Positions 42,531 through 50,911 of a DNA stretch of 64,000 nucleotides are shown here, one piece after another. The stretch is taken from NCBI GenBank assembly GCA_964057225.1, contig OZ059899.1:310001-374000 (forward strand). The letters are read 5' to 3'. Position 1 is the first letter of the stretch; each line of letters starts with the position of its first letter. A program made the position numbers and the translations under genes. The notes below the pieces were generated by a model that saw only the letters and a list, made by a program, of their open reading frames with translations, was not told the origin of the DNA and ran no database searches. This stretch comes from Auanema rhodensis (lineage: Eukaryota > Nematoda > Chromadorea > Rhabditida > Rhabditidae).

Positions 42531-44285
42531 GTGCACATTTAATTAGCATAAATTAAAGTTCACATAAATTTCAAAGTCATGGTTACCATGCACCAATATC
42601 AATAAAAATTTGTTTTTAGACTAATATGGACATGGCGAATCTAATTTTGAAAACCGCATCTCTTTATCTTTCACGTGAAGCGAGTTACATACCAAGTGCA
42701 CATCACGTGTACATTTAATTAGCATAAATTAAAGTTCACGTAAATTTCAAAGTCATGGTTACCATGCACCAATATCAATAAAAATTTGTTTTTAGACTAA
42801 TATGGACATGGGGAATCTAATGTTGAAAACCGCATCTCTTCATCTTTCACGTGAAGCAAGTTACATACCAAGTGCACATCACGTGTACATTTAATTAGCA
42901 TAAATTAAAGTTCACGTAAATTACAAAGTCATGGTTACCATGCACCAATATCAATAAAAATTTGTTTTTAGACTAATATGGACATGGGGAATCTAATTTT
43001 GAAAACCGCATCTCTTTATCTTTCACGTGAAGCGAGTTACATACCAAGTGCACATCACGTGTACATTTAATTAGCATAAATTAAAGTTCACGTAAATTTC
43101 AAAGTCATGGTTACCATGAACCAATATCAATAAAAATTTGTTTTTAGACTAATATGGACATGGGGAATCTAATTTTGAAAACCGCATCTCTTTATCTTTC
43201 ACGTGAAGCGAGTTACATACCAAGTGCACATTTAATTAGCATAAATTAAAGTTCACGTAAATTTCAAAGTCATGGTTACCATGCACCAATATCAATAAAA
43301 ATTTGTTTTTAGACTAATATGGACATGGCGAATCTAATTTTGAAAACCGCATCTCTTTATCTTTCACGTGAAGCGAGTTACATACCAAGTGCACATCACG
43401 TGTACATTTAATTAGCATAAATTAAAGTTCACGTAAATTTCAAAGTCATGGTTACCATGCACCAATATCAATAAAAATTTGTTTTTAGACTAATATGGAC
43501 ATGGGGAATCTAATTTTGAAAACCGCATCTCTTTATCTTTCACGTGAAGTGAGTTACATACCAAGTGCACATCACGTGTACATTTAATTAGCATAAATTA
43601 AAGTTCACGTAAATTACAAAGTCATGGTTACCATGCACCAATATCAATAAAAATTTGTTTTTAGACTAATATGGACATGAGGAATCTAATTTTGGAAACC
43701 GCATCTCTTTATCTTTCACGTGAAGCGAGTTACATACCAAGTGCACATCACGTGTACATTTAATTAGCATAAATTGAAGTTCACGTAAATTTCAAAGTCA
43801 TGGTTACCATGAACCAATATCAATAAAAATTTGTTTTTAGACTAATATGGACATGGGGAATCTAATTTTGAAAACCGCATCTCTTTATCTTTCACGTGAA
43901 GCGAGTTACATACCAAGTGCACATCACGTGTACATTTAATTAGCATAAATTAAAGTTCACGTAAATTTCAAAGTCATGGTTACCATGCACCAATATCAAT
44001 AAAAATTTGTTTTTAGACTAATATGGACATGGGGAATCTAATTTTGAAAACCGCATCTCTTTGTCTTTCACGTGAAGCGAGTTACATACCAAGTGCACAT
44101 CACGTGTACATTTAATTAGCATAAATTAAAGTTCACGTAAATTTCAAAGTCATGGTTACCATGAACCAATATCAATAAAAATTTGTTTTTAGACTAATAT
44201 GGACATGGGGAATCTAATTTTGAAAACCGCATCTCTTTATCTTTCACGTGAAGCGAGTTACATACCAAGTGCACATTTAATTAGC
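42531..44285 (+). repeat. three monomers with the same 11-bp deletion
   Basis: At 42531, 43224 and 44269 GTGCACAT runs straight into TTAATTAG, losing 11 bp that contain the second CACGTG motif. The spacings are 693 (4 x 176 - 11) and 1045 bp (6 x 176 - 11), so the deletion arose once and was copied with flanking monomers. The deleted stretch is bounded by ACAT direct repeats, consistent with slippage. Linked markers (GACATGGCGAATC just downstream, AAGTGAG, AATTACAAAG, TTTTGGAAACC) accompany at least some copies. Confidence 0.88.
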
Positions 44286-46201
44286 ATAAATTAAAGTTCA
44301 CGTAAATTTCAAAGTCATGGTTACCATGCACCAATATCAATAAAAATTTGTTTTTAGACTAATATGGACATGGCGAATCTAATTTTGAAAACCGCATCTC
44401 TTTATCTTTCACGTGAAGCGAGTTACATACCAAGTGCACATCACGTGTACATTTAATTAGCATAAATTAAAGTTCACGTAAATTTCAAAGTCATGGTTAC
44501 CATGCACCAATATCAATAAAAATTTGTTTTTAGACTAATATGGACATGGGGAATCTAATTTTGAAAACCGCATCTCTTTATCTTTCACGTGAAGTGAGTT
44601 ACATACCAAGTGCACATCACGTGTACATTTAATTAGCATAAATTAAAGTTCACGTAAATTACAAAGTCATGGTTACCATGCACCAATATCAATAAAAATT
44701 TGTTTTTAGACTAATATGGACATGAGGAATCTAATTTTGGAAACCGCATCTCTTTATCTTTCACGTGAAGCGAGTTACATACCAAGTGCACATCACGTGT
44801 ACATTTAATTAGCATGAATTGAAGTTCACGTAAATTTCAAAGTCATGGTTACCATGAACCAATATCAATAAAAATTTGTTTTTAGACTAATATGGACATG
44901 GGGAATCTAATTTTGAAAACCGCATCTCTTTATCTTTCACGTGAAGCGAGTTACATACCAAGTGCACATCACGTGTACATTTAATTAGCATAAATTAAAG
45001 TTCACGTAAATTTCAAAGTCATGGTTACCATGCACCAATATCAATAAAAATTTTTTTTAGACTAATATGGACATGGGAAATCTAATTTTGAAAACCGCAT
45101 CTCTTTATCTTTCACGTGAAGCGAGTTACATACCAAGTGCACATCACGTGTACATTTAATTAGCATAAATTAAAGTTCACGTAAATTTCAAAGTCATGGT
45201 TACCATGAACCAATATCAATAAAAATTTGTTTTTAGACTAATATGGACATGGGAAATCTAATTTTGAAAACCGCATCTCTTTATCTTTCACGTGAAGCGA
45301 GTTACATACCAAGTGCACATCACGTGTACATTTAATTAGCATAAATTAAAGTTCACGTAAATTTCAAAGTCATGGTTACCATGCACCAATATCAATAAAA
45401 ATTTGTTTTTAGACTAATATGGACATGGGGAATCTAATTTTGAAAACCGCATCTCTTTATCTTTCACGTGAAGCGAGTTACATACCAAGTGCACATCACG
45501 TGTACATTTAATTAGCATAAATTAAAGTTCACGTAAATTTCAAAGTCATGGTTACCATGCACCAATATCAATAAAAATTTGTTTTTAGACTAATATGGAC
45601 ATGGGGAATCTAATTTTGGAAACCGCATCTCTTTATCTTTCACGTGAAGCGAGTTACATACCAAGTGCACATCACGTGTACATTTAATTAGCATAAATTG
45701 AAGTTCACGTAAATTTCAAAGTCATGGTTACCATGAACCAATATCAATAAAAGTTTGTTTTTAGACCAATATGGACATGATGAATCTAATTTTGAAAACC
45801 GCATCTCTTTATCTTTCACGTGAAGCGAGTTACATACCAAGTGCACATCACGTGTACATTTAATTAGCATAAATTAAAGTTCACGTAAATTTCAAAGTCA
45901 TGGTTACCATGCACCAATATCAATAAAAATTTGTTTTTAGACTAATATGGACATGGGGAATCTAATTTTCAAAACCGCATCTCTTTATCTTTCACGTGAA
46001 GCGAGTTACATACCAAGTGCACATCACGTGTACATTTAATTAGCATAAATTAAAGTTCACGTAAATTTCAAAGTCATGGTTACCATTAACCAATATCAAT
46101 AAAAATTTGTTTTTAGACTAATATGGACATGGGGAATCTAATTTTGAAAACCGCATCTCTTTATCTTTCACGTGAAGCGAGTTACATACCAAGTGCACAT
46201 C

Positions 46202-46206
46202 ACGTG
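46202..46206 (+). repeat. LINE target site duplication, left copy (ACGTG)
   Basis: The satellite reads CATCACGTG up to 46206 and then changes to GC-rich LINE sequence. ACGTG is repeated at 50907-50911, where the satellite resumes. With one ACGTG removed, the split monomer is exactly 176 bp (138 + 43 - 5). Five bases is short for a LINE and could partly be chance. The element's first bases, CATTT, also match the satellite's continuation ACATTT two bases further on, so the duplication might be longer and imperfect. Confidence 0.7.
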
Positions 46207-46297
46207 CATTTCCGCGCCGTGACCTCATTCCGCGCCGTGACCTCATTCCGCGCCGTGACCTCATTCCGCGCCGTGACCTCATTCCGCGCCGTGACCT
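46207..46297 (+). repeat. five 18-bp tandem repeats at the LINE 5' end
   Basis: The unit is cattccgcgccgtgacct. Copies lie at 46207-46225 (19 bp, one extra T), 46226-46243, 46244-46261, 46262-46279 and 46280-46297, and apart from that T they are identical. GC content is far above the surroundings. Repeated 5' units in other LINEs carry promoter activity or arise by template jumping during reverse transcription; either is inference here. Each unit contains TGACCT, which resembles a nuclear-receptor half-site, but chance is possible. Open frames across this block on both strands are repeat artefacts. Confidence 0.95.
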
Positions 46298-46548
46298 CAA
46301 CGTGAGCGGTCGTTTGCTGTCAATCAATAGCTGCTGTTCAAGTTTACGCCGGACTGGTTTTTTCAAGGTACGCTACTTTTTTTCTGTTTTTATACATTTA
46401 TTCTAATTTACTTTCATTTTTTTCTTTCTTGTTCATTACTCACTTTTTTACTTATCTTTCTCATTTTTATCACCTATCTTTTCTCCATTTTCACTTGTTT
46501 TTATCTCTCTATTTTTCCTACTTTTATTCACTTTTCTTCAATATTACC
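46298..46548 (+). other. LINE 5' leader, G-poor and AG-free tract
   Basis: A mixed stretch (46298-46367) is followed by a pyrimidine-rich leader reaching ORF1. From 46381 to 46550 there are only three G residues. No AG dinucleotide occurs between 46368 and the CAG at 46553-46555, just inside ORF1. CAAG|GTACG at 46364-46372 looks like a splice donor, so the tract is intron-like. Splicing to 46555 would remove the ORF1 AUG, which argues against it. A simple unstructured leader for ribosome scanning is equally possible. Confidence 0.6.
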
Positions 46549-47604
46549 ATGTCAGTTGTAACAAAAGATTTTTTTACTGAAACACTTGATGTTCTTTCCA
46601 AATCTCTTCGTGATTCTTTTTCACAACTTTCTGCTGAAATTAAAAGCGAGCTGAACAACATTAAAACCAATGTTGCGGCTAATGAAATGCGTATTAAAAA
46701 TCTCGAAGACGATTTTAAGTTACGTATTGAGGGTTTAGAAAAGAAATTTCTCAATGTATCAAAATCTATTGTTACTTCTACCTCTCAATCATCCTCTTCT
46801 ACTGTTCTGTGTCAGGTTCAAAAAGTTAGATCTGAGGAGTCAAAGTTTTCCTATCGTTTGAATAGAGCGGTGTGGTTTCGTGTTCCCCACGACTCATCCG
46901 AACTACCCTCGGACCCCACTTCTCTCCTAAAACTTGTCGTTGAAAAATCTAACGACTCTACTTTGACTTCTCTCATTAACAGCAACCAAATTACTATAAC
47001 CCGTTCAACTCTAAAATCTAAATCTCTTGGTCCTCTTGTAATTTCATGTTCAACAGTTGATATACGTGACAAAATTATTGATATCATTAAGTCCAACAAA
47101 GCGAAATGCTTTGCTTGTTTGTCAAAAACTTTTATTCGCCGCGACTATCTTCCTTTCGAGGTAGAAATAGAAAAAAAACTACGTGAGGAAGCTAAAAATA
47201 AAAATCTGGACAATGATGAATCAATTTACCTTGTACGCGACCTTAAACTTATCAAAGTTCTTCGTAAACCAACTTCACCCTCTATTCATGTGTTCTCAAA
47301 CATTAATGTTTCTCAAAATGTCTCCAGTCTCTGTCCTGTGGTCCAAAACGACCCTATCGTCTCTTGTCCGTCTGTGTCCGACACTGTTGTAATATCTAGT
47401 CCGCCTTGTAAATCTGGTAGGAATAGCCGCTCAGCGGGTAGATCCAAACCTCTTTCTACGGTTGAGAGATTTTCAATCAGCCCCAGAAAGAGGAAAAATC
47501 CCCCACGCTGTACTAAAACCAATTCCGAGTACCATACCAGATCTAAAAGCGGTTCTAATATAACATCTCAACCTGAGTCTGATACGAACAGGTTATTTCG
47601 TTAA
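46549..47604 (+). CDS. LINE ORF1, coiled-coil RNA-binding-like protein (351 aa)
   Basis: The frame stays open upstream to about 46429, but the first in-frame AUG is at 46549 in a good context (ACCATGT, A at -3), giving MSVVTKDFF at the N terminus. Residues about 10-75 are heptad-like and charged (DVLSKSLRDSFSQLSAEIK and onward) and should form a coiled coil for trimer formation. Residues about 105-215 (AVWFRVP, GPLVISCSTVDIRDKIIDII, FIRRDYLPFEVEIEKKLREE) resemble the RRM-like region plus C-terminal helices of CR1/L2-type ORF1 proteins. I see no CCHC zinc knuckle. The tail from about 285 is Ser/Pro/Lys/Arg-rich and probably binds nucleic acid. Known ORF1 proteins coat the element RNA and act as chaperones. 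It overlaps the ORF2 frame by 41 bp. Confidence 0.85.
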   Translation: MSVVTKDFFTETLDVLSKSLRDSFSQLSAEIKSELNNIKTNVAANEMRIKNLEDDFKLRIEGLEKKFLNVSKSIVTSTSQSSSSTVLCQVQKVRSEESKFSYRLNRAVWFRVPHDSSELPSDPTSLLKLVVEKSNDSTLTSLINSNQITITRSTLKSKSLGPLVISCSTVDIRDKIIDIIKSNKAKCFACLSKTFIRRDYLPFEVEIEKKLREEAKNKNLDNDESIYLVRDLKLIKVLRKPTSPSIHVFSNINVSQNVSSLCPVVQNDPIVSCPSVSDTVVISSPPCKSGRNSRSAGRSKPLSTVERFSISPRKRKNPPRCTKTNSEYHTRSKSGSNITSQPESDTNRLFR

Positions 47605-50437
47605 GGCTTCACAACCTTCTACTACGTCCAGTTCCTGTGTCCCTGTTAATTTTTCTGTTCATTGTTATAATGCACGCTCTATTCTCAACAAATTTCATTT
47701 TCTTACTACTATCCATAATATTTCATCTCCTGATATCATTGCTATATCAGAATCCTGGCTTTTTCCCAATTTCCACTCTGATCATATTCCGCTCGGTAAC
47801 TATTACAATTTATTCAGAGCCGACAGGTGTACAGCCCGTGGCGGCGGCACTCTTATCTTTATCAAAAAATCAATTAACTCTACCTTACTTTCTTGTTCTT
47901 CTCAACTTTCTTCTGTTCAATACATCAACATACTCATCACTTCAATCAACACAGTCTTTTCTGTCTGCTACCGTTCTCCTTCTTCTCTTCATTCCGACTT
48001 TTCCTTCTATCTTTCTGATCTTTCTAGTCATATAAAAGCCCGTTCATTTCTCATCACGGGTGATCTCAACTTTCCTTACATCAACTGGGACCTCTGCGAA
48101 TCTTCACGCCCCTCTCCCTCCAGTATGTCTATCTTTCAATTTTTAAAAGATAACTATTCGGATCAACTGGTTAACTTTCCTACTCGGGGTAAACATATTC
48201 TAGACTACATCATCACAAATAACCCTGCTATGGTTAAAAACATACTCCGTTCTTCCCCTTTAGGTAACTCGGATCACTACTCTGTCATCTTCTCCATATT
48301 CAACAATTCTTGCGTACCTGGATCTGGCTCACTTCCTTCTTCCGTTGTCTTCCACAACAGTTCTTCTCTGTCAAATTTTTCTCAGCTTAATTTTCACCGT
48401 GCTGATTACAATATTATTAATCATTACTTGGCCAGTATCGATTTTGCTACTGAACTTTCTGATCTAACTCCTCTGGACTCCTATACTAAGTTTATTGAAA
48501 TTATTCACTCAGTTATCAAAAGGTTTGTTCCCTATAAACAGTCCAAACAAAAAAGCAAAGTCGATAAAGAAATTGCTAGTCTCTCAAATTTCATCAACAG
48601 ACTCAGCTCATCTATTTCTCCTCGAGATGAACTCTATCGCAAAAAATTGACTGTCAAGCTTGACAGGCTTCTTAAGCTTAAATCAGCGTCCGAAGAAGAG
48701 AAAACCGCCGCTCTCAACAACCCTACAATTTTTTATCGATTCTGTAGAGCCCGTCTTGGAGCATCTACTTCAGATATCCCTACCATCAAATGTGAAGACA
48801 ACATCTACTCATCCGACAGAGATAAAGCATCTGTATTCGCAAATACTTTCTTTGTCGAACCAGGTTCTTCATTCAACAAAATTAAATACCTCTCTGCAAC
48901 TCCCTCCATTATTGATTTTATAGATATTTCTCCGGATAAGGTCTACAAAGTTCTTTCACATCTTCCGCTCAGAGTCTCAACTTCTCCGGATGGAATTCCT
49001 TACTACTTCCTCAAACAATGCGCTACTTCTCTCACTCTTCCTCTTGCTTTTATTTTTCACAATCTTCTTGTTTCTTCAACTTGTCCTCTTGCCTGGAAAA
49101 AAGCCTGGATTCGTCCAATTTTTAAATCCGGCAACCGCTCTACCCCTTCAAATTACCGTCCCATTTCTCTAACCCCTAGTCTCTCCAAAGTTTTTGAGCG
49201 TCTCATTAGCGCTCCCCTTCTTCACTTCGGCATTTCCACGGGCTCAATATCTTCAAACCAACACGCTTTCCTTCCCGGGCGTAATACTGTTTCAGCTATA
49301 ACCAGCAGTCACATTGCTTGGAGATCTTCGATTGACAAAAACATCCCAGTTTTTGTTGCATTTATCGATTTTTCTAAAGCATTTGACCTAATTAACCACT
49401 CTATTCTTATCCACAAACTTCATTCCACTGGTGTTCGGGGCCCTCTCTTATCCTTCCTCAAAAACTTTATTACAAACAGGTCATTTTCGGTTTTGGTTAA
49501 TAACTCTCTCTCCAACTCCACTAACTTATTATGTGGTGTTCCTCAAGGGACTGTCTTGGGTCCTCTTCTTTTTCTTTTTTACATCAACGACATCAGTTCT
49601 ACACTTCCCGATGATGTCCACTCCACTTTATTCGCTGACGACCTTAAACTGTACAGCACCAATCCGGTAAGTCTGCAAACTGCTCTAAACTCTCTCAATG
49701 AGTGGTGCAACAACAACGGAATGATAGTCAATATCAATAAAACTAAAATAATGGTCATCTCTGACGACCACTCATTCCGAAACAACGAGGAAAGGTTTAC
49801 TTTTGGTGAGTTTTCCCTGTCTTTGGCTTCCAGCTATAAAGACCTTGGGGTTTTCACTGATCACAACCTTACTTTTGGTAGTCATATTAACACTATCAGC
49901 AACTTGGCAGCTCAAAAATGCCGCACCATTCTGCGCTGTTTCCATTCCAGATCCCCTACTCTAATGTTTAGACTTTTTTGTTGTTATGTCCGCCCCATTC
50001 TCGAATACGCATCAGTAGTATGGTCACCTCAAGATGAAAAAAACAAGAGCCGTATCGAGAACGTTCAGAAAAAGTTTTTACGAGCTGTTTTCTGTAGAGC
50101 AGGTACCTTTTGCAGTTATTCCGATCAGCTCGGCATACTGCAGGCTCAAGAATTATCAACCAGACGCTTGGTAACCGATCTGATATTTTACTTCAACCAT
50201 ATAAAAGACTCAAATACCGAGTTACATTCTAGAATTTTTACTATCAAAAAGTTTTCTCACTCCCTTCGTAGGCACCAATGGAATATCGACTTTCCTAATC
50301 TTCGAAAAAACGCATCAAGAAATGGAATCGAATACAGAGCGATCAAGACATGGAATTCCTTACCCGACAACTTGATTAACCTTGAGAAAACCAAAAGCTT
50401 CAGAAAACACCTCTACAATACTCTACAAACTCCATAA
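47564..50437 (+). CDS. LINE ORF2, APE endonuclease / reverse transcriptase polyprotein
   Basis: The frame opens after a TAA at 47561 and runs 957 codons. The given start is the frame opening, not a known start codon, and the first AUG is codon 188 (48125). The endonuclease begins near residue 28: CYNARSI (N36), ISESWL (E63), GGGTLIFIK, GDLN (D167, N169), ILDYII (D214) and SDH (D237, H238) match APE catalytic positions. The RT has SPDGIP (474), NYRPISLT (530), FIDFSKAFD (D602), GVPQGTVLGPLLF (658) and FADD (D692, D693). The C-terminal part has VRPILEYASVVW (809) and ends without an RNase H domain. The protein would nick target DNA and copy the element RNA at the nick. Starting at 48125 would delete most of the nuclease, so translation must begin upstream: a CUG at 47573 or 47579, a +1 shift at the ORF1 stop, or a lost AUG (for example AUA at 47582). 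Confidence 0.93.
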   Translation, partial: HLNLSLIRTGYFVKASQPSTTSSSCVPVNFSVHCYNARSILNKFHFLTTIHNISSPDIIAISESWLFPNFHSDHIPLGNYYNLFRADRCTARGGGTLIFIKKSINSTLLSCSSQLSSVQYINILITSINTVFSVCYRSPSSLHSDFSFYLSDLSSHIKARSFLITGDLNFPYINWDLCESSRPSPSSMSIFQFLKDNYSDQLVNFPTRGKHILDYIITNNPAMVKNILRSSPLGNSDHYSVIFSIFNNSCVPGSGSLPSSVVFHNSSSLSNFSQLNFHRADYNIINHYLASIDFATELSDLTPLDSYTKFIEIIHSVIKRFVPYKQSKQKSKVDKEIASLSNFINRLSSSISPRDELYRKKLTVKLDRLLKLKSASEEEKTAALNNPTIFYRFCRARLGASTSDIPTIKCEDNIYSSDRDKASVFANTFFVEPGSSFNKIKYLSATPSIIDFIDISPDKVYKVLSHLPLRVSTSPDGIPYYFLKQCATSLTLPLAFIFHNLLVSSTCPLAWKKAWIRPIFKSGNRSTPSNYRPISLTPSLSKVFERLISAPLLHFGISTGSISSNQHAFLPGRNTVSAITSSHIAWRSSIDKNIPVFVAFIDFSKAFDLINHSILIHKLHSTGVRGPLLSFLKNFITNRSFSVLVNNSLSNSTNLLCGVPQGTVLGPLLFLFYINDISSTLPDDVHSTLFADDLKLYSTNPVSLQTALNSLNEWCNNNGMIVNINKTKIMVISDDHSFRNNEERFTFGEFSLSLASSYKDLGVFTDHNLTFGSHINTISNLAAQKCRTILRCFHSRSPTLMFRLFCCYVRPILEYASVVWSPQDEKNKSRIENVQKKFLRAVFCRAGTFCSYSDQLGILQAQELSTRRLVTDLIFYFNHIKDSNTELHSRIFTIKKFSHSLRRHQWNIDFPNLRKNASRNGIEYRAIKTWNSLPDNLINLEKTKSFRKHLYNTLQTP

Positions 50438-50906
50438 TGTGATCTAAATAATTAATACGAGTGTCAATTTGTTCACTTTTCATTTTGTTAATTATTTCTT
50501 ATTCCATAGTCATAACCTTGTTCTGTTTTTCTGTTCGTGACAATTGGCAACAGTTTCCTATTTTCATCCCTTCTCTACTCCTTTGTTACTTCGTTTCATA
50601 TCTTATAGACATGAGTCATACGGATTGAACGCAAGTTATCTCCTATTGTTAGAACGGGCTCGGCTCAACTTATGAGTACCTCCGTACCTAACAACTACCA
50701 ACAGGAGATCAGCTTTTATGCTGAACAAACCCCCTGTTTTCTGAAAAAAAAAGGAACTGCTTACAAATATTCACTCTCAGATTAACTTATTATTTTTATC
50801 CACCCTTCATTTTTTTCCAATGTTCTTATTGTATGGCTCTTACTCATGTAACTTCTCATTTGTACTAATACCGTTTAGCCTGTAATACTGAACAATAAAC
50901 CAATAA
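50438..50906 (+). other. LINE 3' UTR
   Basis: This is 469 nt of AT-rich noncoding sequence after the ORF2 stop (50435-50437). It contains a structured element at 50638-50709, a run of nine A at about 50745 and the terminal repeat CAATAAAC. There is no long poly(A) tail. In CR1 and L2 elements the 3' end is recognised by the element's own RT; the same role here is inferred from the layout. Confidence 0.85.
50638..50709 (+). ncRNA. predicted branched stem-loop in the LINE 3' UTR
   Basis: The outer stem pairs ATCTCCT (50638-50644) with AGGAGAT (50703-50709). The inner stem pairs TTGTTAG (50646-50652) with CTAACAA (50688-50694), with a 1 / 8 nt internal loop. A small hairpin GTAC-ctcc-GTAC (50676-50687) stacks next to the inner stem. 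All pairs are Watson-Crick. It is a candidate RT recognition structure, as known for L2-type LINE tails. It is a cis-acting RNA element rather than an independent RNA gene. Confidence 0.55.
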
Positions 50907-50908
50907 AC
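50893..50908 (+). repeat. terminal 8-bp repeat (CAATAAAC x2) with AATAAA signals
   Basis: CAATAAAC occurs at 50893-50900 and 50901-50908. Each contains AATAAA (50894-50899 and 50902-50907), so they may also serve as polyadenylation signals. The last AC of the second copy coincides with the start of the ACGTG target duplication, so the exact element end is ambiguous between 50906 and 50908. Short tandem 3' termini in place of poly(A) are characteristic of CR1/L2-type LINEs. Confidence 0.75.
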
Positions 50909-50911
50909 GTG
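50907..50911 (+). repeat. LINE target site duplication, right copy (ACGTG)
   Basis: The satellite restarts here as ACGTGTACATTTAATTAG, continuing the monomer interrupted at 46206. By the target-primed mechanism the first nick would lie on the minus strand in ACACGT^GATG. This is not the T/A-rich site used by many LINEs. Confidence 0.7.

Larger units (their letters stand above)
1926..46206 (+). repeat. 176-bp satellite, main left array (251 monomers + partial)
   Basis: This is an uninterrupted tandem array. Counting from CAAAG at 1926 to CAAAG at 46069 gives 251 monomers with a net deficit of 33 bp. Found indels explain it: 11-bp deletions near 42535, 43228 and 44273, 1-bp insertions near 26246 and 30295, and 1-bp deletions near 6088 and 45051. 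Most monomers differ at only a few recurrent sites, for example GCACC/GAACC/TAACC after ACCAT, TTTG/TCTG, CTTTC/CTTCC, TCTAATTTT/TCTAATGTT and AAGCG/AAGTG/AAGCA. Subfamilies are zoned along the array rather than mixed. No ORF with coding character occurs here. A length near one nucleosome and homogenised arrays are typical of centromeric or pericentromeric satellites; that function is inferred. Confidence 0.98.
46207..50906 (+). mobile_element. full-length-looking non-LTR retrotransposon (LINE), CR1/Jockey-like group
   Basis: This 4.7-kb element sits inside one satellite monomer on the plus strand. In order it has five 18-bp 5' repeats, a T-rich leader, ORF1 (coiled coil plus RNA-binding-like region), ORF2 (APE endonuclease, reverse transcriptase, C-terminal region), a 469-nt 3' UTR and a short terminal repeat. 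There are no LTRs, integrase or RNase H that I can recognise. RT motifs FIDFSKAFD, GVPQGTVLGPLLF and FADDLKLY, and the later VRPILEY, fit the CR1/L2/Jockey branch; the exact clade needs a phylogeny. The end is an 8-bp repeat rather than poly(A), as known for CR1. Both frames are undamaged, so it may be recent. It is the only transposon seen in the window. Confidence 0.95.

Noticed and set aside
1-45870. CRISPR array or bacterial repeat
   Set aside because: The 176-bp units abut with no unique spacers, and the embedded LINE is eukaryotic.
45688-45870. 60-codon minus-strand frame in satellite
   Set aside because: It depends on a few variant bases in one monomer; stops interrupt the same frame in the other monomers, so there is no coding signal.
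46118-46366. Minus and plus open frames with repeated RSRRGM or SFRAVT peptides
   Set aside because: They are translations of the five 18-bp 5' repeats of the LINE, joined to satellite sequence. The periodic peptide is a by-product of an 18-bp (multiple of three) unit.
46429-46548. N-terminal extension of ORF1 upstream of the AUG at 46549
   Set aside because: The frame only opens with TTG, and the 40 codons are Phe/Leu/Tyr-rich translation of the T-rich leader. The AUG at 46549 has a good context.
47637-48035. 132-codon frame over the start of ORF2
   Set aside because: It opens with GTG and is hydrophobic low-complexity. The other frame over the same bases encodes the clear APE endonuclease, so this is a shadow.
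46524-50159. Several minus-strand and alternate-frame ORFs of 60-90 codons inside the LINE
   Set aside because: All lie antisense to or out of frame with ORF1 or ORF2, which carry the recognisable domains, and none show motifs of their own.
48125-50437. Taking the AUG at 48125 as the true ORF2 start
   Set aside because: The same frame continues upstream without stops to 47564 and encodes the N-terminal half of the endonuclease with N36, E63, D167 and N169. The AUG is internal.
46207-50906. LTR retrotransposon or retroviral origin
   Set aside because: No terminal repeats, gag zinc knuckle, protease or integrase; the RT order with an APE nuclease in front is that of a non-LTR element.
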